Shown here piece by piece: positions 25,526 through 33,700 of a stretch of 64,000 nt of DNA. The position numbers were made by a program, and so were the translations under genes. Position 1 is the stretch's first letter; each line of letters opens with the position of its first letter. The notes under the pieces were generated by a model that did not search any database, was not told the DNA's origin, and worked only from the letters and a program-made list of their open reading frames with translations. This DNA is from JL08 sp039969355 (lineage in GTDB: Bacteria > Pseudomonadota > Alphaproteobacteria > Rhodobacterales > Rhodobacteraceae), in NCBI GenBank assembly GCA_039969355.1, contig JBDVOA010000010.1, positions 124,001 through 188,000 on the forward strand, in the 5' to 3' direction.

Positions 25526-26620
25526 ATGAACCTTCCCGAAAAAATGCGTGCCGTTGTTTTGACAGCGCATGGTGGTCCCGAAGTTCTGCATCTACGGGAC
25601 GATTGGCCTGTCCCTCAGCCCACTGACGACCAGGTTCTGATCAAGGTCGGGGCGTGCGGTATGAACAATACGGACGTCAACACGCGATCGGGGTGGTATT
25701 CCAAGGCAGTCACGTCTGCGACGACCGGTGGCGGCTATGATGCGGTGGACGACGAAGACCCGGCGTGGGGCGGGTCGCCAATCAGCATGCCACGCATTCA
25801 GGGCGCAGATGCTGTGGGTCAGGTTGTGGCCACGGGTGCTAATGCGGATCCGGCGCTGATGGGGAAACGCGTGATGGTCGATTGCTGGCTTCGAGACTGG
25901 GATGATCCGCTCAACAAGGACAAGACCGGATATTTCGGATCTGAATGCGACGGTGGCTTTGCCCAATATACAGTGGCTGATCACCGCAATGTCGGTGTCG
26001 TCAACAGCGGTTTGAGTGATGCCGAACTGGCAACATTCTCTTGTTCTTATTCCACAGCAGAAGGGATGTTGTCGCGCGCGAATGTGGGCGCCGAGGACAG
26101 TGTACTGATCACGGGGGCATCTGGTGGGGTTGGTTCGGCCCTGATACAGTTGGCGCGCCGACGCGGTGCCCGCGTAATCTGTCTGGCAAGTGAAGCCAAA
26201 CACGCCGATGTGGCAAAGCTCAGCCCCGACGCGCTCCTGCCGCGCGCACCTGCCAATCTCAAGGCAACTTTGCGCGATGCCATTGGGCAGGACACGGTCA
26301 GCGTCGTGGCTGACATTGTTGGCGGTGATTATTTCGGGACCGTGATTGACGTACTTGCGCGGGGTGGGCGCTATACTTGTTCCGGCGCAATCGCGGGCCC
26401 AATTGTAGATCTGGATCTGCGTACCCTTTATTTGCGCGACCTTACGTTTACCGGATCAACTGTGCTGCCGCCACAGGTCTTTCGAGATCTCTTGGGCTAC
26501 ATTGAAGCGGGTGACGTTGCGCCAATGCTGGCTGCGACATATCCGCTCTCTGATTTCCATGCGGCCCAGGCCGCGTTTATCGAGAAAAAGCATACCGGCA
26601 ACATTGTCGTGGTCCCATGA
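25526..26620 (+). CDS. Medium-chain dehydrogenase/reductase (zinc-independent type)
   Basis: The 364-residue protein has a GroES-like N-terminal domain (about 20-150, KVGACGMNNTDVNTRSG) and a Rossmann domain with ITGASGGVGSALIQLARRRGARV (about 195-220). The catalytic cysteine of zinc alcohol dehydrogenases is not obvious, so it is closer to quinone oxidoreductases and acyl-CoA reductases. GGAGG lies 5 bases before the ATG at 25526. It overlaps the DddQ-like gene by ATGA. The operon partner suggests a role in the C3 products of DMSP cleavage (acrylate, acryloyl-CoA), but it is not a clear AcuI and the substrate is unknown. Confidence 0.8.
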   Translation: MNLPEKMRAVVLTAHGGPEVLHLRDDWPVPQPTDDQVLIKVGACGMNNTDVNTRSGWYSKAVTSATTGGGYDAVDDEDPAWGGSPISMPRIQGADAVGQVVATGANADPALMGKRVMVDCWLRDWDDPLNKDKTGYFGSECDGGFAQYTVADHRNVGVVNSGLSDAELATFSCSYSTAEGMLSRANVGAEDSVLITGASGGVGSALIQLARRRGARVICLASEAKHADVAKLSPDALLPRAPANLKATLRDAIGQDTVSVVADIVGGDYFGTVIDVLARGGRYTCSGAIAGPIVDLDLRTLYLRDLTFTGSTVLPPQVFRDLLGYIEAGDVAPMLAATYPLSDFHAAQAAFIEKKHTGNIVVVP

Positions 26621-27204
26621 CAGTTGCGCTGTCGTTTGAGCGTCTTCTTGTCGAAGCTCGAGCGGCGCATGCCAGCTATGACGCCTTGCGGGCGTTCTGC
26701 GATTTTCCGGATGATCTTTGCCCAGCACCCCTGACACCTAATTACATCGCCGCCGCGGAATTGATGGCGAATGACTCTCTACTAAAATCTCGAAACCTCA
26801 GTCCTTTGGCCAAAGCGTTTGTTGCGGCGGGTCCTGATGCGCACTGGCGCGAGACTTACAAGAACACAACAATCGGAGACAGCTTTCTGGACCGTTTCGG
26901 ATGCTATGCGCTGATTGGCCCAAACGCCCCGTGGGTCAGCAAAAAGTTCGCGGCTTTTGTTGTCTATATGCCCGCCAACCTTTGGTATCCGCGTCATCAT
27001 CACCCGGCCGAAGAGCTTTATTTCGTGCTGGTCGGCGAGGCGGAATTTCACGCAGATGGCAAAGCCTCCCGCGTCCTACGGTCAGGAGACTCGGTTTTTC
27101 ATGACAGTGGCACGCCACATGCCACCCAAACCCACGACGCGCCGTTGTTGGCTTATGTTTTGTGGCGCAATCATCTTGGAACTCCGCCGGTACTTAGCGA
27201 TTAG
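26617..27204 (+). CDS. dddQ: DMSP lyase, DddQ-like cupin
   Basis: The 195-residue protein ends in a cupin domain with YPRHHHPAEELYFVLVG (124-140), giving metal ligands H127/H129 and E133, the conserved Y135, and the second cupin motif with H168 (HDSGTPHA). This pattern and the helical N-terminal half are those of DddQ, which cleaves dimethylsulfoniopropionate to dimethyl sulfide and acrylate. The size is typical (about 190-200 residues). It overlaps the upstream dehydrogenase by 4 bases. Related cupin lyases (DddL, DddW, DddK) share the metal motif, so the exact subfamily is a judgement from size and overall layout. Confidence 0.83.
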   Translation: MTVALSFERLLVEARAAHASYDALRAFCDFPDDLCPAPLTPNYIAAAELMANDSLLKSRNLSPLAKAFVAAGPDAHWRETYKNTTIGDSFLDRFGCYALIGPNAPWVSKKFAAFVVYMPANLWYPRHHHPAEELYFVLVGEAEFHADGKASRVLRSGDSVFHDSGTPHATQTHDAPLLAYVLWRNHLGTPPVLSD

Positions 27205-27252
27205 GAAACACACAAGAGTCGTTTGAATTGGGATCGCGTTATTGGCTGTGCT

Positions 27253-27705
27253 TCAGGCGCAATCTGCCTGTTCCGCCTGCGCGATGGCCTCGGCACTGGC
27301 TTCAAGCGATAACAAGATGGAAGCGTGCCGGTTTTTGTAATCGCGCGCCGGCATCAAAACCTCCAGACCATCAAACGGCGCGTCAGGGGCCGGACCGTCT
27401 GATTTCAGCATTGCCTTCAGCTGATCACGCGCCGTTTCGATCTTTGCCCGCGTACAACCAATGATGGCACCGCCCACTACTGACGCTGCAGCTTGCCCGA
27501 GGGCACAGGCCTTGACGTCTTGTCCAAAAGCAGACACGCGCCCATCGCTAACTTTCAGATCTATGGTGACGGTCGACCCACAAAGTGGCGAACGGCGCTT
27601 TACAGTGGCTTGTGGCGATTCCAGCCGATCCAGATGCGGGATATCCGCCGCCAGCGCAAGAATGCGTCCCGAGTAGAGCTTGATCAGATCGGTTTCACCA
27701 GACAT
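27253..27705 (-). CDS. Fe-S cluster assembly scaffold protein (IscU/NifU N-terminal-like)
   Basis: The 150-residue protein has C42 (SPLCGSTV) and C67 (KACALGQAAASVVG), two of the three scaffold cysteines. The third position seems to be histidine (DYKNRHASILLSLEA). A C-terminal cysteine (C149) is extra. This IscU-like form may carry Fe-S clusters or act as a carrier. GGGA lies 7 bases before the ATG at 27705; the frame extending to 28059 runs antisense through hisI and is not real. It is divergent from hisI with 69 bases between. Confidence 0.85.
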   Translation of the reverse strand: MSGETDLIKLYSGRILALAADIPHLDRLESPQATVKRRSPLCGSTVTIDLKVSDGRVSAFGQDVKACALGQAAASVVGGAIIGCTRAKIETARDQLKAMLKSDGPAPDAPFDGLEVLMPARDYKNRHASILLSLEASAEAIAQAEQADCA

Positions 27706-27774
27706 GGCTTTCCCTTTTTCGTCTAGTTGCATACATAATCGCGACACGTGCAGATGCAAAAGGTTTTTGTCCAG

Positions 27775-28137
27775 ATGAATTTTGACGCTAACAGCCTGAT
27801 CTATAATGACGCCGGGCTGATACCTGCGATTGCACAGGACGAGGACTCCGGTGACGTTCTGATGATGGCGTGGATGAATGCGGCTGCGGTGGTGCAGACA
27901 CTCAAGACCGGTCGGGTAACCTATTGGTCGCGATCGCGGTCGGCGTTCTGGGTCAAAGGCGAAACCAGCGGGCATATTCAGGAACTCGTGGATTTGCGGG
28001 TTGATTGCGACCGGGATTGCCTGTTGCTGAAAGTCCGTCAAACCGGCCCGGCCTGCCACACCAATCGTCGGAGTTGTTTCTATTCCAGCGTGCAGGAGTC
28101 CGGTGAAGTTGAACTTATGGCACCGATGGGTGCCTGA
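27775..28137 (+). CDS. hisI: Phosphoribosyl-AMP cyclohydrolase
   Basis: The 120-residue enzyme carries the family sequence DVLMMAWMNAAAV, the TYWSRSRSAFWVKGETSG loop and the zinc cysteines in CDRDCLLLKVRQTGPACHT. It opens the purine ring of PR-AMP in histidine synthesis. There is no HisE domain, as usual in alphaproteobacteria. Start 27775 gives the normal length; in-frame starts at 27754 (ATG) and 27748 (GTG) are possible. It ends 2 bases before the convergent gluQ stop. Confidence 0.95.
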   Translation: MNFDANSLIYNDAGLIPAIAQDEDSGDVLMMAWMNAAAVVQTLKTGRVTYWSRSRSAFWVKGETSGHIQELVDLRVDCDRDCLLLKVRQTGPACHTNRRSCFYSSVQESGEVELMAPMGA

Positions 28138-28139
28138 CT

Positions 28140-28982
28140 CTAGAGCCCCAAAAGCAATCGGATGTCTTTTGGGGTGTGCCCGTCGTCACGATATTTTGAA
28201 ATGGCGCGTGCATCATCCCGTTTGGCAAGGCGCTTGCCGTTGTCATCCCGGATCAGACGGTGATGGTGATAAATCGGTGTCGGCAGCGCCAAAAGATTCT
28301 GCAAAAGCACCTGCAGATGCGTGGTTTCAAAAAGATCAGCGCCCCGTACAACTGTGGTGACATCTTGGATCGCATCATCAACCACCGCCGCCAAAACATA
28401 AGACACGGTTTCGATGTCTTTGCGTCCCAAAACCGCGTCTCCGATGTGGCTCTGCATCCAGTCAGGATCAATTGTGTGTGTCGCGGCGCCGTCTTTGCCG
28501 GTTTCGGTGAAATCCAACTTGCTTGATCTACCCATCTCAAGTGCGCGCGCCATGTTGAGGCGCAGCGCGTCGCCTTGTTTGCGGTCCGACATAGGGCGAT
28601 GCCTGCAGGTTCCGGGATAAACTTGGGCCTTTGGCACTCCTTCCTGTGGCGCGGACAGGGCGGCACGAATGTCACTTCGTCTGCACCCGCAGGGATAAAG
28701 CAGGCCATGGCCCGCCAAGACATCCAACGCTTGTTCATAGCGCGCAAGATGTTCGGATTGCCGTAATACCGGCGTTTCCCAATTCAGGCCAAGCCATTCC
28801 AGATCCTGGTAGATCAACGCCTCCCATTGCGGCCTTGAACGCGCGGTGTCCGTATCTTCGATGCGCAGCAGAAAGTGCCCGCCATTTGCCTGCGCCATAT
28901 CATAGGCCAACAGGGCCGAATACGCGTGACCCAGATGCAGTGGTCCGGTGGGGGATGGTGCAAATCTCGTGACGAATATCAC
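28140..28982 (-). CDS. gluQ: Glutamyl-Q tRNA(Asp) synthetase
   Basis: The 280-residue protein is a truncated glutamyl-tRNA synthetase: the HIGH-type motif TGPLHLGHA near residue 12, RIEDTDTARSRPQWE, a cysteine cluster around YPCGCRRSD, and the KMSKS-like GKRLAKRDDA. It lacks the anticodon-binding domain of GluRS, so it fits GluQ-RS, which adds glutamate to the queuosine of tRNA-Asp. It overlaps the upstream methyltransferase by 4 bases. Confidence 0.95.
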   Translation of the reverse strand: MIFVTRFAPSPTGPLHLGHAYSALLAYDMAQANGGHFLLRIEDTDTARSRPQWEALIYQDLEWLGLNWETPVLRQSEHLARYEQALDVLAGHGLLYPCGCRRSDIRAALSAPQEGVPKAQVYPGTCRHRPMSDRKQGDALRLNMARALEMGRSSKLDFTETGKDGAATHTIDPDWMQSHIGDAVLGRKDIETVSYVLAAVVDDAIQDVTTVVRGADLFETTHLQVLLQNLLALPTPIYHHHRLIRDDNGKRLAKRDDARAISKYRDDGHTPKDIRLLLGL

Positions 28983-29593
28983 GCCTTTTCAATCACATAT
29001 ACATTCGAGCTCATGTCGATTCCGGGCAAATGCGTGCCATATTCACGAAACAGCAAATGCGCGGCACCGCAATCGATCCATTCATTCAGTTTGCCCTCAT
29101 TTACAGGATCCGCCAACGCGTGATCATTGAAGGAAAAAACCAGATAGCCTCCAGCCGCCAATCCATTCATGAGCGTATCAATCAACTCGATCGGGGCAGC
29201 CCCGGCGCCGATAACGCCTATTGCTGCAATCGCCGCATAGTCACCCGGCGCGCCCGGCACGCCAGAATCCGCCTCGATTTGGCGGAGCGATCGGTAGAGG
29301 CCCTTGTCCTCGGCCACCTTGAGCATATCGGCGGACAAATCAACGCCGTCAATGGCCTCAAACCCGGCGAGCTTGAACGCCAGACCGGACAGCCCGGTGC
29401 CACAGCCGAAATCGAGAATAGGAGCCTTTTGGTCCTTAAGATATTGGGCAAGTGCTGCGGCGCAGCGACCAGGTGTTGCATAACCGTTTTTGCCGACTTC
29501 GGCCTCATAGCTGGCCGACCAATCATCATAAAGCTTTCGCGTGCCATCAGCGTCGCGCGACCCATAGACCTTGTTCAAGAATTTTTCCGCCAT
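28979..29593 (-). CDS. Class I SAM-dependent methyltransferase
   Basis: The 204-residue protein has the SAM motif ILDFGCGTGLSGLAF (about 67-81), motif II (AIDGVDLSADML) and a C-terminal strand with VFSFNDHAL. The N-terminal LYDDWSASYEAEVGKNGY is typical of small-molecule methyltransferases annotated near UbiE or TPMT. The substrate is unknown. The ATG at 29593 has AAGG only 2 bases upstream; no better start exists. It lies between trmFO (23 bases upstream) and gluQ, so probably one operon with tRNA-modification genes. Confidence 0.85.
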   Translation of the reverse strand: MAEKFLNKVYGSRDADGTRKLYDDWSASYEAEVGKNGYATPGRCAAALAQYLKDQKAPILDFGCGTGLSGLAFKLAGFEAIDGVDLSADMLKVAEDKGLYRSLRQIEADSGVPGAPGDYAAIAAIGVIGAGAAPIELIDTLMNGLAAGGYLVFSFNDHALADPVNEGKLNEWIDCGAAHLLFREYGTHLPGIDMSSNVYVIEKA

Positions 29594-29616
29594 GGCCTTG
29601 ATGCTATGACAAACAA

Positions 29617-30972
29617 TCAGGCGGCGTCCAGTGCGGCGGCACCCAGCCACGACGTCCAATCCACCTTGGCGCGATCGGTATAGGCCTTGTAACGCTCTCT
29701 TCGGCCACGCCGGCCCGACTTTAGGCCCTCAACTGGCGGGAACAGCCCGAAGTTGACGTTCATCGGCTGAAACGTCTTTGCCTCTGCCCCACCACTGATG
29801 TGTGTGATCAATGCACCCATCGCGGTTGTATTGGGTGGCGTTGTAACAGCGGTGCCCAGAATCTCGGCCGCCGCCATGCGCCCGGCAAGCAGTCCCATTG
29901 CTGCACTTTCTACATATCCCTCAACACCAGTGATCTGCCCTGCAAAGCGGATGTGGGGTTGACTCCGTAGCCTCATCTTTTCGTCCAAAAGAGTCGGTGA
30001 GTTAAGGAAGGTATTGCGGTGGATGCCACCCAGTCGGGCAAACTCGGCATTTTCCAGGCCTGGAATCATCCGAAGAACCTGGGTCTGGGCCCCATATTTC
30101 ATCTTTGTCTGAAAACCGACGATATTATACAGGGTTCCCAATGCGTTATCGCGTCGCAGCTGCACCACGGCATATGGTTTTTGTTCGGGATGATGGGGAT
30201 TGGTCAAACCTACGGGCTTCATCGGCCCAAACCGTAACGTTTCACGTCCTCGTTCGGCCATCACTTCGATTGGCAGGCAGCCGTCAAAATACCCGGCTGT
30301 TTCGCCTTCGTGGAATTCGGTTTTCTCGGCCTTAAGGAGGGCGTCGATGAACGTTTCGTATTGGGCCTTGTCCATCGGACAGTTGAGATAGGCTGTGCGT
30401 TCTTCTTCTGTCTCGCCCTTGTCATAGCGTGATTGCATCCACGCGCGCGACATGTCGATGCTGTCAAAGTAGATGATCGGCGCAATTGCATCAAAGAAAG
30501 CCAGTGACTCAGCGCCCGTTTCGGCCTGTATTGCCGCGCCAAGCCTTCCGGAGGTCAGCGGTCCAGTGGCAAAAATCCAGTGACCTTCCTTGGGAAGGGA
30601 CGTCACTTCTTCATAGGTAACCGAAATATTGGATTGGGCAAGCAGCGCGGCTGTCACTGATTCGGCGAACGGATCACGATCCACGGCAAGCGCGCCGCCC
30701 GCAGGTAGTTTGTGCTTGTCCGCCATCGCCATGATCAGCCCATTGGCCGCCCGCATTTCCCAATGGAGCAGTCCGACCGCATTCTGCGTGTCATCGTCCG
30801 AACGGAACGAGTTGGAACATACCATTTCGCCCAGCATCCCGGTCTTATGGGCAAAGGTCCCAACATCCGGGCGCATTTCGTGAAGAACCACGTCGATACC
30901 CATATTTGCGGCCTGCCAGGCCGCCTCAGAACCGGCCATGCCGCCGCCAACGATATGAAGAGTTTTTGTCAT
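29617..30972 (-). CDS. trmFO: Folate- and FAD-dependent tRNA (uracil-54-C5) methyltransferase
   Basis: The 451-residue flavoprotein begins with the dinucleotide loop HIVGGGMAGSEAAW and has the TrmFO signature MVCSNSFRSDD and KYGAQTQVLRMIPGLE. It makes T54 in tRNA with methylene-tetrahydrofolate as carbon donor. Length is normal. First gene of a minus-strand group trmFO-methyltransferase-gluQ. Confidence 0.96.
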   Translation of the reverse strand: MTKTLHIVGGGMAGSEAAWQAANMGIDVVLHEMRPDVGTFAHKTGMLGEMVCSNSFRSDDDTQNAVGLLHWEMRAANGLIMAMADKHKLPAGGALAVDRDPFAESVTAALLAQSNISVTYEEVTSLPKEGHWIFATGPLTSGRLGAAIQAETGAESLAFFDAIAPIIYFDSIDMSRAWMQSRYDKGETEEERTAYLNCPMDKAQYETFIDALLKAEKTEFHEGETAGYFDGCLPIEVMAERGRETLRFGPMKPVGLTNPHHPEQKPYAVVQLRRDNALGTLYNIVGFQTKMKYGAQTQVLRMIPGLENAEFARLGGIHRNTFLNSPTLLDEKMRLRSQPHIRFAGQITGVEGYVESAAMGLLAGRMAAAEILGTAVTTPPNTTAMGALITHISGGAEAKTFQPMNVNFGLFPPVEGLKSGRRGRRERYKAYTDRAKVDWTSWLGAAALDAA

Positions 30973-31518
30973 ATTGTGCGATGTAGGGCACCCACATCAA
31001 TAGCGCAACATTTGTCATCACTTGACGAAAGAGGGGATTTTTGGGGTCGCCGCTGCGGGAATGTCGAGGCCAGAGAGACTGACCTTGGAGGGACCTTCCG
31101 CCGGCGGCGACCCAAAAGCGTACGTAGCCGCTATCTAAGTCCTCTATGCCGCATTCTGGCCGCTTTCGAAAGAAAAAAATTCGATTTGATTGGTTCCAGA
31201 TTGGAAAAAATAGGTAATCTATTGAAAATAATTAATAAAAAAATCCACGATTGTCTCTTTTTAGGACGCAATTGTTTCCAATCAGTCGGTGGTTTGTCCA
31301 GAAAAGCCGCAATGCCTCAATCAGGGCCCCAAAAATGCATTTTTCCGGTCACAACCTTACCGTTGAAAGAGCAGGTCTTGCCAGGCAGCATTTGCACACT
31401 GTCCCGGCAAATCTTTGAAATACATCTTGCCTCATCATCGCGACGTTTCATGGTTGCGTTCTTGCGCTCCGTTTTATTCATTGCCAACGTTACCCCGCAA
31501 CTAGTTCGGAGTGAGATA
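30973..31518. other. Intergenic region upstream of trmFO and the thioesterase gene
   Basis: About 545 bases with no convincing gene. A plus-strand frame stays open from trmFO antisense into the thioesterase, but has no start or domain. It holds a long inverted repeat (31038-31117), an AT-rich part (31170-31260) and a 14-bp palindrome AAAAATGCATTTTT at 31331-31344. The promoters of trmFO and the thioesterase gene must lie here. Confidence 0.5.
31038..31117. repeat. Long imperfect inverted repeat (possible small RNA or remnant element)
   Basis: Arms at 31038-31053 and 31104-31117 pair over 14 bases with one bulged G (TTTTGGGGTCGCCGC against GCGGCGACCCAAAA). The enclosed 50 bases pair further (GCGGGAA with TTCCGC), giving a rod about 80 nt long. 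It has no T tract to act as a terminator. It may be an RNA hairpin or a remnant of an element with inverted ends. Confidence 0.5.
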
Positions 31519-31941
31519 ATGCCGTTAAAGATGACTATTTCCGAGATGGAAGAGCTTCTGTGTGAGGTTTTTCCTCAGGTTCGCGGCGACTTTGGCATTG
31601 ATCATATCGGTGAGAACGAAGTTGCGATGCGGCTTTTGACGGCTGAAAGGCATTTACGTCCGGGCGGCACCGTATCGGGGCCCGCTATGTTCGCGCTGGC
31701 AGATGTTTCTGTCTATGTGGCCGTGATGGCAATGATTGGGCCGCAGGCGCTTGCTGTCACGACCAATTGCTCGATGGATTTCATGCGAAAGCCAGTAGGC
31801 GGTGTCGATCTTGTCTCCAAGTGTCGCTTGTTGAAACTTGGACGGGTTTTAGCGGTGGGCGATGTGCTTTTATACTCAGAAGGGATGGACGCCCCGGTGG
31901 CACGCGCATCGATGACTTATTCTATCCCGTCGAAGGTCTAA
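31519..31941 (+). CDS. PaaI-family hotdog thioesterase
   Basis: The 140-residue protein matches the PaaI/YigI-like hotdog fold: RHLRPGGTVSGPAMFALADVSVYVAV in the middle (residues 48-73; the catalytic Asp of this family falls in ALADVS) and TTNCSMDFMRKP. It would hydrolyse a small or aromatic acyl-CoA; the substrate is unknown. The ATG at 31519 has GGAG 8 bases upstream; ATG 31531 is an alternative. Confidence 0.85.
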   Translation: MPLKMTISEMEELLCEVFPQVRGDFGIDHIGENEVAMRLLTAERHLRPGGTVSGPAMFALADVSVYVAVMAMIGPQALAVTTNCSMDFMRKPVGGVDLVSKCRLLKLGRVLAVGDVLLYSEGMDAPVARASMTYSIPSKV

Positions 31942-32011
31942 CATTTTGGGGTATTTTGATACCTTATTTTTAAGTTATTGATTTAGATATATAATTGAAC
32001 GAAAACACATC

Positions 32012-32039
32012 TTGACCGCGTGTCCCGCTCGGCTATAAC
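32012..32039 (+). promoter_or_regulatory. rplM: Probable sigma-70-type promoter of rplM-rpsI
   Basis: TTGACC (32012-32017) and TATAAC (32034-32039) are separated by 16 bases and lie 66 bases before the rplM start. Close to the housekeeping consensus and in the expected place. Confidence 0.65.
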
Positions 32040-32040
32040 C

Positions 32041-32080
32041 GGCGGATCGAATGCAGGCCGCCCCGCACCGGGCGGTCTTT
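32041..32080 (+). promoter_or_regulatory. rplM: Structured rplM leader
   Basis: An 8-bp hairpin (32056-32063 with 32070-32077, one G-U pair, loop CGCACC) is followed by TTT. GGCGG at 32041-32045 can instead pair with CCGCC at 32059-32063, which would break the hairpin. This alternative pairing suggests autogenous control of the L13-S9 operon. No function has been shown. Confidence 0.5.
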
Positions 32081-32104
32081 CCAATCAAACAGGACAGACC
32101 TGAC

Positions 32105-32563
32105 ATGAAAACCTTTTCTGCAACACCGGCAGATATCGACAAGAAATGGATACTGATCGACGCTGAAGGCGTTGTTCTGGGTCGTCTTGCTTCGATCATT
32201 GCCACGCGCCTTCGGGGTAAGCACAAGCCGTCGTTCACGCCACATATGGATATGGGTGACAACGTGATCATCATCAACGCCGAAAAGGTGCAGGTGACGG
32301 GCAAGAAACGTGAAAAGCCGAACTACTGGCACACAGGCCATCCTGGCGGCATTAAATCGCGTACAACCGGCGAGATCCTCGAGGGAAAATTCCCGGAACG
32401 CGTGTTGATGCAAGCAGTCAAGCGCATGTTGCCGGGCAACCGACTGTCACGTTCGCAGATGACAAACCTGCGCGTTTACGCTGGAACCGAGCACCCACAC
32501 GAGGCGCAAAGCCCCGAAGTTCTGGACGTTAAGTCCATGAACAGCAAAAACACCCGGAGCTGA
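32105..32563 (+). CDS. rplM: 50S ribosomal protein L13
   Basis: The 152-residue protein starts MKTFSATPADIDKKW and has the L13 hallmarks DAEGVVLGRLAS, RGKHKPSFTPHMDMGD and YWHTGHPGGIKSRT. It is an early-assembly protein of the large ribosomal subunit. Start 32105 follows an AGGACAGACCTGAC leader. rpsI follows after 5 bases, the normal bacterial arrangement. Confidence 0.98.
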   Translation: MKTFSATPADIDKKWILIDAEGVVLGRLASIIATRLRGKHKPSFTPHMDMGDNVIIINAEKVQVTGKKREKPNYWHTGHPGGIKSRTTGEILEGKFPERVLMQAVKRMLPGNRLSRSQMTNLRVYAGTEHPHEAQSPEVLDVKSMNSKNTRS

Positions 32564-32568
32564 TAGAT

Positions 32569-33063
32569 ATGGCTGATGAGATCAACACACTCGAAGACCT
32601 GAACACTGTTGCAGGTCTGGAAGCATCCCCCGCCGCTGTGGCAGTGGAAGAGCCCCGTGAACCGGTGCGCGACGAACTTGGACGTTCTTATGCAACAGGG
32701 AAGCGGAAAGATGCGATTGCACGCGTCTGGATCAAACCGGGTTCGGGAAAAGTCACCGTGAATGGCAAAGAGATCAAAGCATATTTTGCGCGTCCCGTGC
32801 TGCAGATGATCTTGCGCCAGCCTTTCACGATATCCGGTACGGAAGATCAGTTTGACGTCAGCGCCACTGTCAAGGGTGGTGGCCTTTCCGGTCAGGCCGG
32901 AGCGGTAAAGCACGGCATTTCCAAAGCGCTGCAGCTTTATGACCCTTCTTTGCGCGGTGCATTGAAAGCTGCCGGTTTCCTGACACGCGACAGCCGCGTT
33001 GTGGAACGCAAGAAATACGGCAAAGCTAAAGCGCGTAAGAGCTTCCAGTTCTCCAAACGTTAG
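32569..33063 (+). CDS. rpsI: 30S ribosomal protein S9
   Basis: The 164-residue protein has an N-terminal acidic extension of about 35 residues typical of alphaproteobacterial S9 and then the conserved YATGKRKDAIARVWIKPGSGKVTVNGK and C-terminal KKYGKAKARKSFQFSKR tail, whose terminal Lys/Arg contacts P-site tRNA. Operon with rplM, closed by a terminator. Confidence 0.98.
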   Translation: MADEINTLEDLNTVAGLEASPAAVAVEEPREPVRDELGRSYATGKRKDAIARVWIKPGSGKVTVNGKEIKAYFARPVLQMILRQPFTISGTEDQFDVSATVKGGGLSGQAGAVKHGISKALQLYDPSLRGALKAAGFLTRDSRVVERKKYGKAKARKSFQFSKR

Positions 33064-33083
33064 GCTTTACCAACAAGAAATGG

Positions 33084-33113
33084 AAAGGGCGCCTCTTGGG
33101 GCGCCTTTTTTTT
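33084..33113 (+). terminator. Rho-independent terminator of rplM-rpsI
   Basis: GGCGCC (33088-33093) pairs with GGCGCC (33100-33105), extended by AAAG/TTTT pairs, loop TCTTGG, followed by a run of eight T. Confidence 0.9.
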
Positions 33114-33390
33114 GGAACCAACCCCCTCGTTTACAATGTCAGAAACGGCTTGCGATTGGTGGCACAAGGAGGGACCTGTATTTTGCGTCGGGATGCCGGG
33201 CATGATGAAACGACGCATAAAAATTTTCCCACAGGTCAATTCTAAGCCTATTTAGCGGTTTGCCGGGCAGCGTCGGTTTGATAGTGCTCGGGCAAACATG
33301 GTAGTTTTGGACTTTGGCGAAGATCGTCTTCAGGCAGTCCGAACGCCCTGCAGTTTGAAATATGATGGTAAGAGCATCAGGAGCACTCCG

Positions 33391-33696
33391 TTGTCAGTTG
33401 AAGATTCACATCGTCAGTTCATCCGACACGTCGTTTTCTTTAGTGCAAAACGCAAGGAAGACGTCGACCGCATCGTCGAAGGTTTGTCGATGTTGCGGGA
33501 AATACCTGACGTCGGCCGGTTTGAGGTCTCTCGTAATCGTCATCAGGACGGGTTTTCCAACGAAGTTGATGTGGTGGTCTATGCCGAGTTTCGCGATGAC
33601 GCGGCGATGCAGGCCTACCGGGCCCATCCGGTTTACAAAAGATGCATCGATATCGTTCGCCCCCTGCGCGACGTGCGCATGGCCGCAGATTTTTAA
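33391..33696 (+). CDS. Dabb (stress-responsive alpha/beta-barrel) domain protein
   Basis: The protein (101 residues from a TTG start) has a dimeric alpha/beta-barrel Dabb domain: IRHVVFFSAKRKEDVDRIVEGL at the N-terminus, then VVVYAEFRDDAAMQAYRAHPVYKRCID. Dabb proteins have varied, often unknown roles. The TTG at 33391 has AGGAG 8 bases upstream; an ATG at 33298 would add 31 non-domain residues and has no ribosome-binding site. pabB starts 4 bases after the stop, so they may share a transcript. Confidence 0.8.
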   Translation: MSVEDSHRQFIRHVVFFSAKRKEDVDRIVEGLSMLREIPDVGRFEVSRNRHQDGFSNEVDVVVYAEFRDDAAMQAYRAHPVYKRCIDIVRPLRDVRMAADF

Positions 33697-33700
33697 CTGA

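Noticed and set aside
25053..25526. A 157-codon frame antisense to the small SOS-type ORF
   Set aside because: It runs through the LexA-like repeats and the terminator, has no ribosome-binding site and looks random.
30712..31941. A 409-codon open frame running from trmFO antisense into the thioesterase gene
   Set aside because: Only the last 140 codons look like a protein family and have their own GGAG and ATG at 31519; the rest is chance openness.
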